Shown: piece after piece, positions 1 through 7,898 of the stretch
Numbering within the stretch: position 1 is the first letter of the stretch
How the letters are laid out: each line of letters opens with the position of its first letter
The notes under the pieces: generated by a model
What the model saw: the letters and a program-made list of their open reading frames with translations, nothing else
The model's database searches: none
Told to the model about the DNA's origin: nothing
Made by a program: the position numbers and the translations under genes
Assembly (NCBI GenBank): GCA_030607875.1
Contig: JAUWJD010000040.1
Location: forward strand, 1 to 33,870
Reading direction: 5' to 3'
Source of the DNA: Chloroflexota bacterium
GTDB taxonomy: Bacteria > Chloroflexota > Anaerolineae > UBA2200
Length of the DNA: 33,870 nucleotides

Positions 1-480
1 ATGGATACCACCATGGTGGTGGTGTACGACCCCGAGGGAGGTTTCGTGACCGGCGGTGGCTGGATCATGTCGCCAGAGGGCGCCTGCCCGAACTTCTGCG
101 GCGGTGCCACCGGCAAGGCCACCTTCGGCTTCGTGTCCAAGTACAAGAAGGGGGCGAACACGCCCACCGGCCAGACCGAGTTCCAGTTCAAAACCGGCGA
201 TCTGAACTTCCACTCCTCGAGCTACGAGTGGTTGGTCATCGCCGGGGCCAACGCCAAGTACAAGGGCGTGGGCACCATCAACGGCAGCGGCAACTATGGC
301 TTCATGCTGACGGCCACGGACGCTGAGCTGACACCGAGCACGGACGTGGACCTGTTCCGCATCAAGATCTGGGACAAGGATACGGACGAGGTCGTCTATG
401 ACAACAAGATGGGCGCGGACGACGACGGGTATGACGGTACAGAGATCAGCGGTGGCAACATCAAGATCCATAATGAGTAG
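1..480 (+). CDS. 3' end of a surface/secreted protein with a post-COAP-1-like C-terminal domain
   Basis: This frame is open from the first base to the TAG at 478-480, so the 159 visible residues are probably the C-terminus of a longer protein. The ATG at position 1 is unlikely to be the true start, and no ribosome-binding site can be judged. The segment reads VTGGGWI, then GKATFGFVSKYKKG, TEFQFKTGDLNFHSSSYEWLV, GTINGSGNYGF, FRIKIWDKD and ends in VYDNKMGADDD and IKIHNE. That order of motifs matches the domain NCBI names 'post-COAP-1', found at the end of large secreted or cell-surface proteins, often after PKD or Ig-like repeats. The domain's function is not established. There is no C-terminal membrane anchor or sorting signal, so the domain is probably exposed or secreted. 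It is on the opposite strand to the glycosylation locus and separated from it by about 1 kb, so a functional link is not implied. Confidence 0.65.
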   Translation: MDTTMVVVYDPEGGFVTGGGWIMSPEGACPNFCGGATGKATFGFVSKYKKGANTPTGQTEFQFKTGDLNFHSSSYEWLVIAGANAKYKGVGTINGSGNYGFMLTATDAELTPSTDVDLFRIKIWDKDTDEVVYDNKMGADDDGYDGTEISGGNIKIHNE

Positions 481-958
481 CCGCTGACGTCGATCCGGCA
501 ACGGCGGCGGGGCGCGTCGGGGAACCGATCCGCCCCTGGCCAACTTGGTTTGAACTGCCAGAAACCCGGTTTCCTCATCAAGAAGCCATCTTTCTCTGCT
601 TGTGAGCGTTGAGGCGGACGGGTTTCATCGCGAGGGCTCAGCCGAAGGGCATGCCCTGCTGGTGCAGGATGCTCCGCGACCCCGCCTAACTGAGGGCGGG
701 ATGCTGCGCGAGGAGCTCGGCCCGCCAGAACCTCAGTCGTTTCCCCGTCCTTTGCTCAGGGCTTGAGATCGTATCCTACCAATGGCATTCAAAAGAGAGC
801 CTGAATCCAAATCCGATTGCCCTGGGAGCAAGTGCCGGCCATTCCGGAGGTACTGGATGCCGCAGGTGTGCCATTGGCGGTGCGGGTAGACTGCGGCCAC
901 ACCGGTACGCCAATGTGTACGCCGGTCTGTCGCTTGTGGGCAGGGAATAGCCGCGGAG
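481..958. other. Gene-free stretch after the surface protein
   Basis: No convincing coding region is visible. Small open frames exist on both strands but lack ribosome-binding sites and recognisable motifs. A weak hairpin (CCCGCC/GGCGGG) lies near 680-700, flanked by near-identical GGATGCTCCGCGA and GGATGCTGCGCGA copies around 667-680 and 698-710. The plus-strand reading around 810-930 looks faintly protein-like but has stops on both sides and no start, so it may be a gene remnant. No T-tract terminator for the upstream gene was found. Confidence 0.5.
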
Positions 959-1071
959 TGTGACGGGTTTGGCGCTGTGACGGGTTGTGACAGGTTTCCC
1001 AGGACTTGCAGCTGTACCGGCCTATAGGGAGAGTTTCCTGCAAAACCCGTCACAACTTGTCACCCGTCACA
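959..1071. repeat. Composite inverted-repeat element, copy A
   Basis: The left arm holds three direct units beginning at 959, 976 and 986 (TGTGACGGGT, TGTGACGGGT, TGTGACAGGT). A core of about 45 bp follows (998-1041). The right arm holds three units in inverted orientation (GTCAC ending at 1053, 1063 and 1070). Adjacent units are about 10 bp apart, one helical turn. The core contains GCAGCTG and CTATAGGGAGAGT and is closed by CAGG/CCTG. The same core recurs in copy B, but there the arm units have a different sequence that is again complementary across the core. No element of this kind that I can name fits. Confidence 0.8.
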
Positions 1072-1143
1072 GGTTCTGGGCCGGGCGTGGCAGTGCCGGC
1101 GTGGAGCCGGGCCCGCGAGCGATAGCGCAATGGGGCAACAGCC

Positions 1144-1255
1144 TGTATAGTTTGTGTGTACTGTATAGTTCTGTATAGTTTCCCAGGTTTTTGCAGCTGC
1201 ACAGGGCTATAGGGAGAGTCTCCTGGCAAACTATACATGACTATACATCTATACA
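1144..1255. repeat. Composite inverted-repeat element, copy B
   Basis: The architecture is the same as copy A. Left-arm units begin at 1144, 1162 and 1172 (TGTATAGTTT, TGTATAGTTC, TGTATAGTTT). The core follows, with GTTTCCCAGG, GCAGCTG, CTATAGGGAGAGT and TCCTGG. Right-arm inverted units CTATACA lie at 1231, 1241 and 1249. Unit start spacing is 18 and 10 bp on the left and 10 and 8 bp on the right; in copy A it is 17 and 10, then 10 and 7. The core is roughly 85% identical to copy A by eye, while the arm sequence is completely replaced. The closing pairs change from CAGG/CCTG to CCAGG/CCTGG, keeping complementarity. Confidence 0.8.
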
Positions 1256-1279
1256 TACCGACGGTAGCTGCGCACTTGA

Positions 1280-1310
1280 GGACTGGCAGTCCTGACAGGA
1301 CTGCCAGTCC
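1280..1310. repeat. Perfect 15-bp inverted repeat with 1-nt centre
   Basis: Positions 1280-1294 (GGACTGGCAGTCCTG) are the exact reverse complement of 1296-1310, with a single A between them. Each arm also contains a smaller palindrome (GGACTGGCAGTCC with one mismatch at its centre). There is no T-run on either side, so it is not a typical intrinsic terminator. It lies just outside copy B and could be a dispersed intergenic palindrome or an extrusion-prone site. Confidence 0.8.
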
Positions 1311-1383
1311 TGTCGAACTGCGTATGTGGCTGCGCTCCATACTCTCGCCAAGTGCTTGTGTCCTGTGCGGACAGACCATGGGG

Positions 1384-1416
1384 AAAAAAAGGAAACTGCC
1401 GATGGGCAGTTTCCTT
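1384..1416 (-). terminator. Rho-independent terminator for the glycosylation locus
   Basis: On the minus strand, a 12-bp perfect stem (1405-1416 pairing with 1389-1400) with a 4-nt loop is followed by seven T residues (A-tract 1384-1390 on the plus strand). It lies about 140 bp beyond the stop of the last Agl23-NHL gene at 1556, the expected place for the end of the long minus-strand transcription unit. Confidence 0.85.
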
Positions 1417-1555
1417 GCCTGGCGGGAGAATGGAAATGTTGCCTAGGCCCGATTTCAAATGCCTGGTGCTCTGTCAACCTCGAACTTGGGGCTTGTGGTA
1501 GCGATTGCAATTGCCGCACAGGCGAGAAAAGCGACTGAAGTCACCACCACGAACG

Positions 1556-2413
1556 CTAGCGCATGGGTGCGAACTTGAGCACGCGGTGGTTGGCCGAGTC
1601 CAGCACGTAGATGTTGTCTGCATCATCTATCGCTATCCCGCAGGGCATGTTCATCGAGCTCAAGTCTGTTCCATACTGGCCCCACACCGCCAGCACCTTG
1701 CCACTGCCATCATACTTCACCACCCAATGGTAGTCCGGGCCTGTGACGTACACATTCTCCCCACTGTCGACCGCCAGATAGGGCTTGTTGCTCACCCCTT
1801 CCCCTTCCCAACCCACCACCGGCCACAACGAGACAAATCTCAAGTCAGCGTCGAGCTTTTGCACCCGCTGGTTCCACGTGTCGGCCACGTACACGTTCCC
1901 AGCGCCATCCACCGCCAGCCCAACCGGCTCGCGGAACTGCCCATCCAGCGTCCCGGCCCCACCGACTTGACCGGTAAAGAGCCCTTCCGAGGTGAACTTG
2001 AGTACACGCTTGTTCCCGGTGTCGCTGACCAACACGTTCCCTTCCCCGTCCACCATCACGCCGCGCGGCCCGTACAGCATCTCCGTGTCGCCCAGCACTC
2101 CTGTCGTGTCGCCAAAGACACCCCACTGCACCAGGAACCTTCCCAACACATCGAACTTTTGGATGCGGTGATTCCACGTGTCGGCCACGTACACGTTCCC
2201 TTCCCCATCCACCGCGATGCCCCACGGCTCCTGGAACTGACCAGGCGCGTTCCCCTGGCTGCCCCACTGCCGCACAAAGTCACCCAACTCATCGAACACC
2301 AACACGCGGTGGTTGGAAGTGTCCGCCACGTACACATTCCCAGCACCATCCACGGCGATGCCCTTGGGATAGTCCATCTGCCCCGGCCCGCTGCCATAGC
2401 TGCCCCAACTCGT
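1556..2413 (-). repeat. NHL-coding direct repeat, member 1
   Basis: The NHL-coding 3' end of this gene is almost the same at the DNA level as 4682-5539 in the next gene, including long identical runs. At the protein level about 26 of some 300 positions differ (roughly 91% identity by eye), while the membrane part is clearly more divergent. Confidence 0.8.
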
Positions 2414-4594
2414 TTGTGCGGTCACCTGGACGCGCACCTTCTCGTATTCATCTTCCGGCAGCTCGATACCGGGTCCAGCCACCTCTGGCCCATAGTCCCA
2501 CAACTGGGCCGCAGCGTCCTTGCGCACGTACATGGCGAACTTTTGCACAAAGGGCCAGGCTGTGGTGGAGTATGGGTACTTGCGGAACCACAGGATGTCC
2601 CACCAATACGTGCGCCTGGCCGGGTCCCGCAGGTCACTCCACAGCTTGGCCGGGGTGAGGCCAGAATACACGCCCTGGTCTGGCCACCAGATGAGACGAT
2701 AGTCCCGCCGCAGGTACTTTCCCGCGAGTTGGGACTTTATCTTGCTTTCGTTGTCCGGACCGACGAGGACGACCTGCGCATCGCCGGACGGGCCTGAGCC
2801 GCCCGCAAAGAAGCTGGTGTTCTTATAGTCGCGCAGGTACCAGACAAAGGGCCAACTGGATTCATCATCATAGGCCACTTTCAACTCTTTGTCGCCCGCA
2901 AGACGAAAAGACATCTTTTCCAAATCGCGCATCACCAAACCAGTGTCTGGCGTCGCTGCCGCGTAGATCAGAAACTCTCTGGCATAGTTTGGATTGAAGA
3001 AGCTGAGACTGAGGGCAGCGCGCACTGTAGCCGCACTCAAAACGAGAACAAGCGCCAACAACAACACCCGGGACCAGCCACCGCGGCCCAGTTTGCGGCC
3101 AAAACGGTACATCAAGGCCACAGCGCTACCGAACAACCCCAGCGACAACAGCCAGCGCAGCGTTGCCCGCAACTGATCAAGGGTTACACCGCTGAAGGGG
3201 CGAAGCGCACCGGAGGCGCTGCCCAGCAGGACAAGCAGCGAGAACAGTAGTACTGGCAGCAACACTGCCACCTGCCCCGCCCCCTGCTGCAGCAGCTTGC
3301 GCCAATCGGTACTCTCCCACACTCTGCCGACGAACCACCCTCCGAGCAGCCCCAGGGGTAGGACAATATGCTGCATCTGCCAGGGCATTTTCTCCGCCGT
3401 CCAGGCGAAGATGATGAAATTCATCAGCACCCAGTACAGCAGCAGGGAAACAAAACCCTGGCCAGTGGAATCTGTGTGCTCCACCTTTTCCGGGCCAGAC
3501 GCGGGCGCCCTCGCTGTACGCCTGGTCGTCAGCACGTAGTACACTGCTCCCAGCCCAGAGAGAAGCAGGGGCAGGAACTCGTACACCGTCAGCAAGAAGA
3601 AGTAGTAGTACCACGGCTGGTCGCCACGTGCGACCCCTTGCTGCGCCAGCCAGTAGCCCAACATGCCCACGATTCCGGTCGCTGCGCCTTGCGCGTTGGT
3701 AAAGAGCGTCGTGTAGAGCAGGATAAAGATGGTGTAGTAGATGCCGGCCGACGCCAGCCACACTTTTGGCTTCCACCAGATGCCAATCGCTGCCGAAATG
3801 GCCAGCATAACCAACACCACAATCAGAGTGCGCACCAGTCCCGTCTGGCTGTAATCGAGCGGGTCAAAGCGGAGCGCCTTGACCAACACCGGGGAAAGCA
3901 GCGGCAGCGCGAGTGTGCCCAAGAGCATCACCAGGTCAAACGCAGGCAGCTCCTTCAGGGGCTTGCGAGTTTGCACCCATTGTACCAGCAGATAGAGCAG
4001 CCAGAAACTGCCGAAGATGGCACCGTTGATAAAGGCGTTGGCCTTGACGCAAAAGGCCACAGACAGTGCAGCGGCAATGACATACAGCCAGCGTTCCTGA
4101 CAATCCTGCAGGTACTTGAAGAAGCAGATGACCATCACCATCGTAGGCACGATGAGAAAGATGTCATGGCGGATAAAGCGGCCTCGGAACATCAAAGCCG
4201 GCGAAATGGTCAGCAAGAGCATGGCGAAGACAGCACCTGCCCGCCCCAACCAGCGGCGGAGGGGCCAAACGAGCAGCACTGCGGCGATGGCGAACAACGC
4301 CGCACCCAGGCGAGCCGTGACATCGTTGACGCCGAACAGGGAATAGATCAATGCGGTCACGTGGTACAGGAAAGGACCGTGGTAGACAGGATCATGGACA
4401 TAGCGCTGACCGCTGACCAACTTCCAGGACTCCCAGGCGTGGATAGCCTCGTCATGGCTGTACGAGCGGTTGTCCAGCGCCCCTAGACGTGTAAAGACCA
4501 GGGCCAGGACTAGAAGCACCCCAACGACAACCTGCCAATTGATAGACAAAGCCGAAGGCAGCGTGCTTTCTGTGCGAGTGTCACCTTGCTCCAT
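1556..4594 (-). CDS. Agl23-type (TIGR03663) GT-C membrane protein with C-terminal NHL propeller, copy 1
   Basis: This is a predicted polytopic membrane protein of 1012 residues. The N-terminal half matches the TIGR03663/Agl23 family, related to the protein mannosyltransferases (PMT/GT39). The family's invariant DE (residues 48-49, in SHDEAIHAW) and HGP (72-74, in YHGPFLYH) are present, followed by about a dozen hydrophobic segments. A hydrophilic region containing WYLRD, LRRDYRLIWWPD and WWDILWFRKYP precedes the C-terminus. Residues about 728-1012 hold six NHL repeats (for example GIAVDGAGNVYVADT and NHRVLKF), enough for one six-bladed beta-propeller. The propeller probably lies outside the cell, but that is inferred. 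I chose the ATG at 4594, not the upstream GTG at 4663, because GAGAAGGA stands 8 nt before it. It lies 87 bp behind its paralogue and is last in the operon. In Haloferax, Agl23 is linked to flippase activity in N-glycosylation; the role here is unproven. Confidence 0.85.
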   Translation of the reverse strand: MEQGDTRTESTLPSALSINWQVVVGVLLVLALVFTRLGALDNRSYSHDEAIHAWESWKLVSGQRYVHDPVYHGPFLYHVTALIYSLFGVNDVTARLGAALFAIAAVLLVWPLRRWLGRAGAVFAMLLLTISPALMFRGRFIRHDIFLIVPTMVMVICFFKYLQDCQERWLYVIAAALSVAFCVKANAFINGAIFGSFWLLYLLVQWVQTRKPLKELPAFDLVMLLGTLALPLLSPVLVKALRFDPLDYSQTGLVRTLIVVLVMLAISAAIGIWWKPKVWLASAGIYYTIFILLYTTLFTNAQGAATGIVGMLGYWLAQQGVARGDQPWYYYFFLLTVYEFLPLLLSGLGAVYYVLTTRRTARAPASGPEKVEHTDSTGQGFVSLLLYWVLMNFIIFAWTAEKMPWQMQHIVLPLGLLGGWFVGRVWESTDWRKLLQQGAGQVAVLLPVLLFSLLVLLGSASGALRPFSGVTLDQLRATLRWLLSLGLFGSAVALMYRFGRKLGRGGWSRVLLLALVLVLSAATVRAALSLSFFNPNYAREFLIYAAATPDTGLVMRDLEKMSFRLAGDKELKVAYDDESSWPFVWYLRDYKNTSFFAGGSGPSGDAQVVLVGPDNESKIKSQLAGKYLRRDYRLIWWPDQGVYSGLTPAKLWSDLRDPARRTYWWDILWFRKYPYSTTAWPFVQKFAMYVRKDAAAQLWDYGPEVAGPGIELPEDEYEKVRVQVTAQTSWGSYGSGPGQMDYPKGIAVDGAGNVYVADTSNHRVLVFDELGDFVRQWGSQGNAPGQFQEPWGIAVDGEGNVYVADTWNHRIQKFDVLGRFLVQWGVFGDTTGVLGDTEMLYGPRGVMVDGEGNVLVSDTGNKRVLKFTSEGLFTGQVGGAGTLDGQFREPVGLAVDGAGNVYVADTWNQRVQKLDADLRFVSLWPVVGWEGEGVSNKPYLAVDSGENVYVTGPDYHWVVKYDGSGKVLAVWGQYGTDLSSMNMPCGIAIDDADNIYVLDSANHRVLKFAPMR

Positions 4595-4681
4595 AAATCC
4601 AATCCTTCTCTTGCCCAAATGCCATAGCCATTTCGCAGCATGCTCCTGGGCGGTATTGCGCACCAGGCAGGTGCAAACTAC

Positions 4682-5539
4682 CTATTGCAGCGGTGCGAAC
4701 TTGAGCACACGGTGGTTGGCCGAGTCCAGCACGTAGATATTGTCTGCACCATCTATCGCTATCCCTGAGGGCATGTTCATCGAACTGGGGTCCGCTCCAT
4801 ACTGGCCCCACACCGCCAGCACCTTGCCACTGCCATCGTACTTCACCACCCAATGGTAGTCCGGGCCTGTGACGTACACATTCTCCCCACTGTCCACCGC
4901 CAGATAGGGCTTGTTGGTCACCCCTTCCCCCTCCCAACCCACCACCGGCCACTGAGAGACAAAGTTCAAGGTGGCGTCGAACTTTTGCACCCGCTGGTTC
5001 CACGTGTCCGCCACGTACACGTTCCCAGCGCCATCCACTGCCAGCCCAACCGGCTCACGGAACTGCCCATTCAGCGACCCGGCCCCACCGACTTGACGAG
5101 TAAAGCGCCCTTCCGACGTGAACTTGAGTAAACGCTTGTTCCCGGTGTCGCTGACCAACACGTTCCCTTCCCCATCCACCACCACGTCGCGCGGCCCATA
5201 CAACATCTCCGTATCGCCCAGCACTCCTGTCGTGTCGCCGAAGACACCCCACTGCACCAAGAACCTCCCCAACACATCGAACTTTTGGATGCGGTGATTC
5301 CACGTGTCGGCCACGTACACGTTCCCTTCGCCATCCACCGCGATGCCCCACGGCTCCTGGAACTGACCAGGCGCGTTCCCCTGGCTGCCCCACTGCCGCA
5401 GAAAGTCACCCTGCTCATCGAACACCAGCACGCGGTGGTTGTAGCTATCCGCCACGTACACATTCCCAGCACCATCCACGGCGATGCCCTTGGGATCATC
5501 CATCTGCCCCGGCCCGCTGCCATAGCTGCCCCAGCTCGT
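4682..5539 (-). repeat. NHL-coding direct repeat, member 2
   Basis: Partner of 1556-2413. The two form direct repeats about 3.1 kb apart, so unequal recombination between them would produce a single chimeric gene, and short-read assemblies may collapse them. Confidence 0.8.
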
Positions 5540-7744
5540 CAGTGCGGTCACCTGGACGCGCGCCTTCTCGTATTCATCTTCCGGCAGCTCGATACCCGGC
5601 CCCGCCACCTCGGATCCCAAATCCCAGAGCTGTGTGGCAATGTCCCGGCGCACGTACAAGGCGAACTTGTGCACCAGCGGCCAGGCTGTGGTCGATTGTG
5701 GGTACTTGCGGAACCACAGGATGTCCCACCAATACTTGCGCCTGGCCGGGTCCCTCAGATCACTCCACAGCTTGGACGGGGTGAGGTTGCGGTACACGCT
5801 CTCGTCAGGCCACCAGATGAGACGATAGTCCCGGCGCAGATACCTGCCCGTAAGCTGGGATTTCATCTTGCCTTCGTTTTCAGGGCCAATGATCACCACG
5901 TGTGGGTCGCCTGACAAGCCCGAATCTCCGGTGAAGAAGGTCACGGCATCACGGTCACGCAGGTACCAGAAAAAGGGCTGCTGGGATTCGTTGTCATAGG
6001 CAATCCTCAACTGTTCGGACCCTATGAGCCGCCGCGACATCTCCTCCAGTTCATCCCTGACCATGGCGGTGTCCGGCGTGGCCGCCGCGAACACCAGGAA
6101 TTCTGTGGCATAGTTTGGATTGATGAAGGTGACCATCCAGGCAAAGCGCACCGTTGCGGCGGTCAGGGCCACGAAGAGCACAGCGAGCACTACCCGCCTC
6201 CAGCCACCAAAGCCCAGCCTGCGCCCATACCTGTACATGAATCCCACAGCGATAAGCAGCAGCACCAGCGACAGCAGCCAGAGCAGCGTCCTTCGCAGTT
6301 GGTCAAGGGCCATGCCGCCGAACGGTCGAGCCGCACCCCAGGTTGTGCCCATCAGGACGAGCAGTGAGAAAAGACCGACCGGCAGCAGCACAAGCGCCTG
6401 CGCTGCGCCTCGCTGCAGCAATCTGCGCCAGTCGGTGCTCTCCCACACCTGGCCGAAAAACCACCCGCCCAAGAGTCCAAGCGGCAGCACCAGGTGCAAC
6501 ATCTGCCAGGGCATCTTTTCGCCGGTCCAGGTGAAGATGATGGCGTTCATCAGCACCCAATACAGCAGCAAGGGAACCACAGGCGCACTTGGGGGTTCCG
6601 CTGGCTGCTCCTTGCGCCGAGCGGATGTTTCCAGCCGCTTCTTGCCTCCGCGCGTCACCAGGTAGTAGAGCGCTGCCAGGCCTGAAAGCAAAACGGGCAG
6701 AAACTCATAGACCGTCAGCAAGAAGACGTAGTAGTACGGCGGCTGCCCGCCGCGAGCCACGCCCTGCTGCGCCAGCCAATAGCCCAGCATGCCCATAAAG
6801 CCCGACTCCAGGCCCCGTGCATTGGTCAGCAGCGTGGTATAGAGCAGGATGAAGATGGGATAGTAGATGCCAGCCGAGATGAGCCAGACCTTGCGCTTCC
6901 ACCAGATGCCAAGAACAGCCGACATGGCTAACATCACCAGCAGCGTGATGCGGATGCGCGGCAGACCTGCCGGGCTGTAGTCGGTGGGATTGAACTTGAG
7001 CACCTTGAGCAGGACCGGGGAAACCAGTGGCAGCGCCAGAGTACCCAAGAGCATCACCAAGTCAAAAGCAGGCAGCTCCCTCAGGGGCCTGCGGGTGCGC
7101 ATCCATTGCACCAGCAGGTAGAGCGCCCAGAAACTGCCAAAAATGGCACCATAAATATAGGCATTCGCTTTGCCACAAAAGCCCACAGCCAAGGCAGCAG
7201 CGATGATGTAGAGCCACTGTTCCTTCCTGTCTTCCAGGTAGTGGAGGAAGCAGACCACCATCACCATTGCGGGAACGATGACGAATATGTCATGGCGGAG
7301 AAAGCGGCCACGGTACATCATGGTAGGTGAAATGGTAAGCAAGAACATCGCAGCGAGCGCACCCGCGCGCCCCAGCCAGCGCCGCAGAGGCCAGACCAAC
7401 AACACTGCAGCAACGGCAAACAGCGCCGCACCCACGCGCGCAGTGACATCATTCACGCCCAGAAGGAAATAGACAAAGGCATTGAGGTGATACAGAAAAG
7501 GACCATGATACACCGGGTCATGGCGATAGCCCTGGCCGGTGAGGAGCTTCCAGGCTTCCCAGGCATGAGTGCTCTCATCGTGGCTGTAGGCTCGATTTCC
7601 CAGATCCCCAAGGCGCGTGAAAACCAGGGCCAGGACAATCAGGCACAGAATCACCACCTGCCAGTTGATGCGGGAACCAGAGAAGAGCGGTCTGTCCAGA
7701 AAACTCAATATCGCATTGGCCTGATCTTGCTTCATCGATTCCAT
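4682..7744 (-). CDS. Agl23-type (TIGR03663) GT-C membrane protein with C-terminal NHL propeller, copy 2
   Basis: This paralogue of the downstream gene is about 1020 residues long with the same architecture: a short basic N-terminus, the family motifs HDE (in YSHDESTHAWEAW) and HGP (in YHGPFLYHLNAF), a polytopic membrane core, a soluble stretch with WYLRDRD and LIWWPDESVY, then six NHL repeats from about residue 736 to the end. A GT-C transferase or flippase-associated role on polyprenyl-linked sugars is inferred from the family. The start is uncertain. The longest frame begins with a TTG at 7789. In-frame ATGs lie at 7756, 7744 and 7735; AAGGA about 11-12 nt before 7744 favours that one. The coexistence of two complete NHL-fused copies suggests different substrates or a heteromeric complex, but nothing in the sequence distinguishes these. 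Confidence 0.85.
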   Translation of the reverse strand: MESMKQDQANAILSFLDRPLFSGSRINWQVVILCLIVLALVFTRLGDLGNRAYSHDESTHAWEAWKLLTGQGYRHDPVYHGPFLYHLNAFVYFLLGVNDVTARVGAALFAVAAVLLVWPLRRWLGRAGALAAMFLLTISPTMMYRGRFLRHDIFVIVPAMVMVVCFLHYLEDRKEQWLYIIAAALAVGFCGKANAYIYGAIFGSFWALYLLVQWMRTRRPLRELPAFDLVMLLGTLALPLVSPVLLKVLKFNPTDYSPAGLPRIRITLLVMLAMSAVLGIWWKRKVWLISAGIYYPIFILLYTTLLTNARGLESGFMGMLGYWLAQQGVARGGQPPYYYVFLLTVYEFLPVLLSGLAALYYLVTRGGKKRLETSARRKEQPAEPPSAPVVPLLLYWVLMNAIIFTWTGEKMPWQMLHLVLPLGLLGGWFFGQVWESTDWRRLLQRGAAQALVLLPVGLFSLLVLMGTTWGAARPFGGMALDQLRRTLLWLLSLVLLLIAVGFMYRYGRRLGFGGWRRVVLAVLFVALTAATVRFAWMVTFINPNYATEFLVFAAATPDTAMVRDELEEMSRRLIGSEQLRIAYDNESQQPFFWYLRDRDAVTFFTGDSGLSGDPHVVIIGPENEGKMKSQLTGRYLRRDYRLIWWPDESVYRNLTPSKLWSDLRDPARRKYWWDILWFRKYPQSTTAWPLVHKFALYVRRDIATQLWDLGSEVAGPGIELPEDEYEKARVQVTALTSWGSYGSGPGQMDDPKGIAVDGAGNVYVADSYNHRVLVFDEQGDFLRQWGSQGNAPGQFQEPWGIAVDGEGNVYVADTWNHRIQKFDVLGRFLVQWGVFGDTTGVLGDTEMLYGPRDVVVDGEGNVLVSDTGNKRLLKFTSEGRFTRQVGGAGSLNGQFREPVGLAVDGAGNVYVADTWNQRVQKFDATLNFVSQWPVVGWEGEGVTNKPYLAVDSGENVYVTGPDYHWVVKYDGSGKVLAVWGQYGADPSSMNMPSGIAIDGADNIYVLDSANHRVLKFAPLQ

Positions 7745-7898
7745 TTCTCGTGTCATCCTTGTCTCAGCACAAGTGTTCGCGCAGCACAAGGGTGCTGTTG
7801 CCCGTCTCGGGCAGCCAAAGACCGCAATGCCAGAGCCACCGTGCCTGGCTGCGTGAGCGCAAAACGCGACGATCCCGAAACCAGGAGTCCCGTTGCCC

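Noticed and set aside
810..930. Gene remnant on the plus strand
   Set aside because: The reading is protein-like for about 40 codons but has stops on both sides and no family match that I can name.
959..1255. CRISPR array
   Set aside because: The repeated units are only about 10 bp, lie in opposite orientation on the two sides of a core, and there are no spacer-sized unique segments.
1280..1310. Intrinsic terminator at the palindrome
   Set aside because: No T-run follows on either strand, and a canonical terminator already exists at 1384-1416.
733..1379. Short minus-strand frames of 84-109 codons across the composite elements
   Set aside because: They translate the inverted-repeat elements themselves (recurring SPYxPVQLQ-like peptides) and have no other coding evidence.
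1505..2797. 430-codon open frame on the plus strand across the first Agl23-NHL gene
   Set aside because: It is a shadow of the GC-rich NHL repeats on the opposite strand. It has no start signal and its translation is low-complexity His/Pro/Arg-rich, and the minus-strand frame has clear family motifs. The same applies to 3368-4486, 5285-5914 and 21232-22320.
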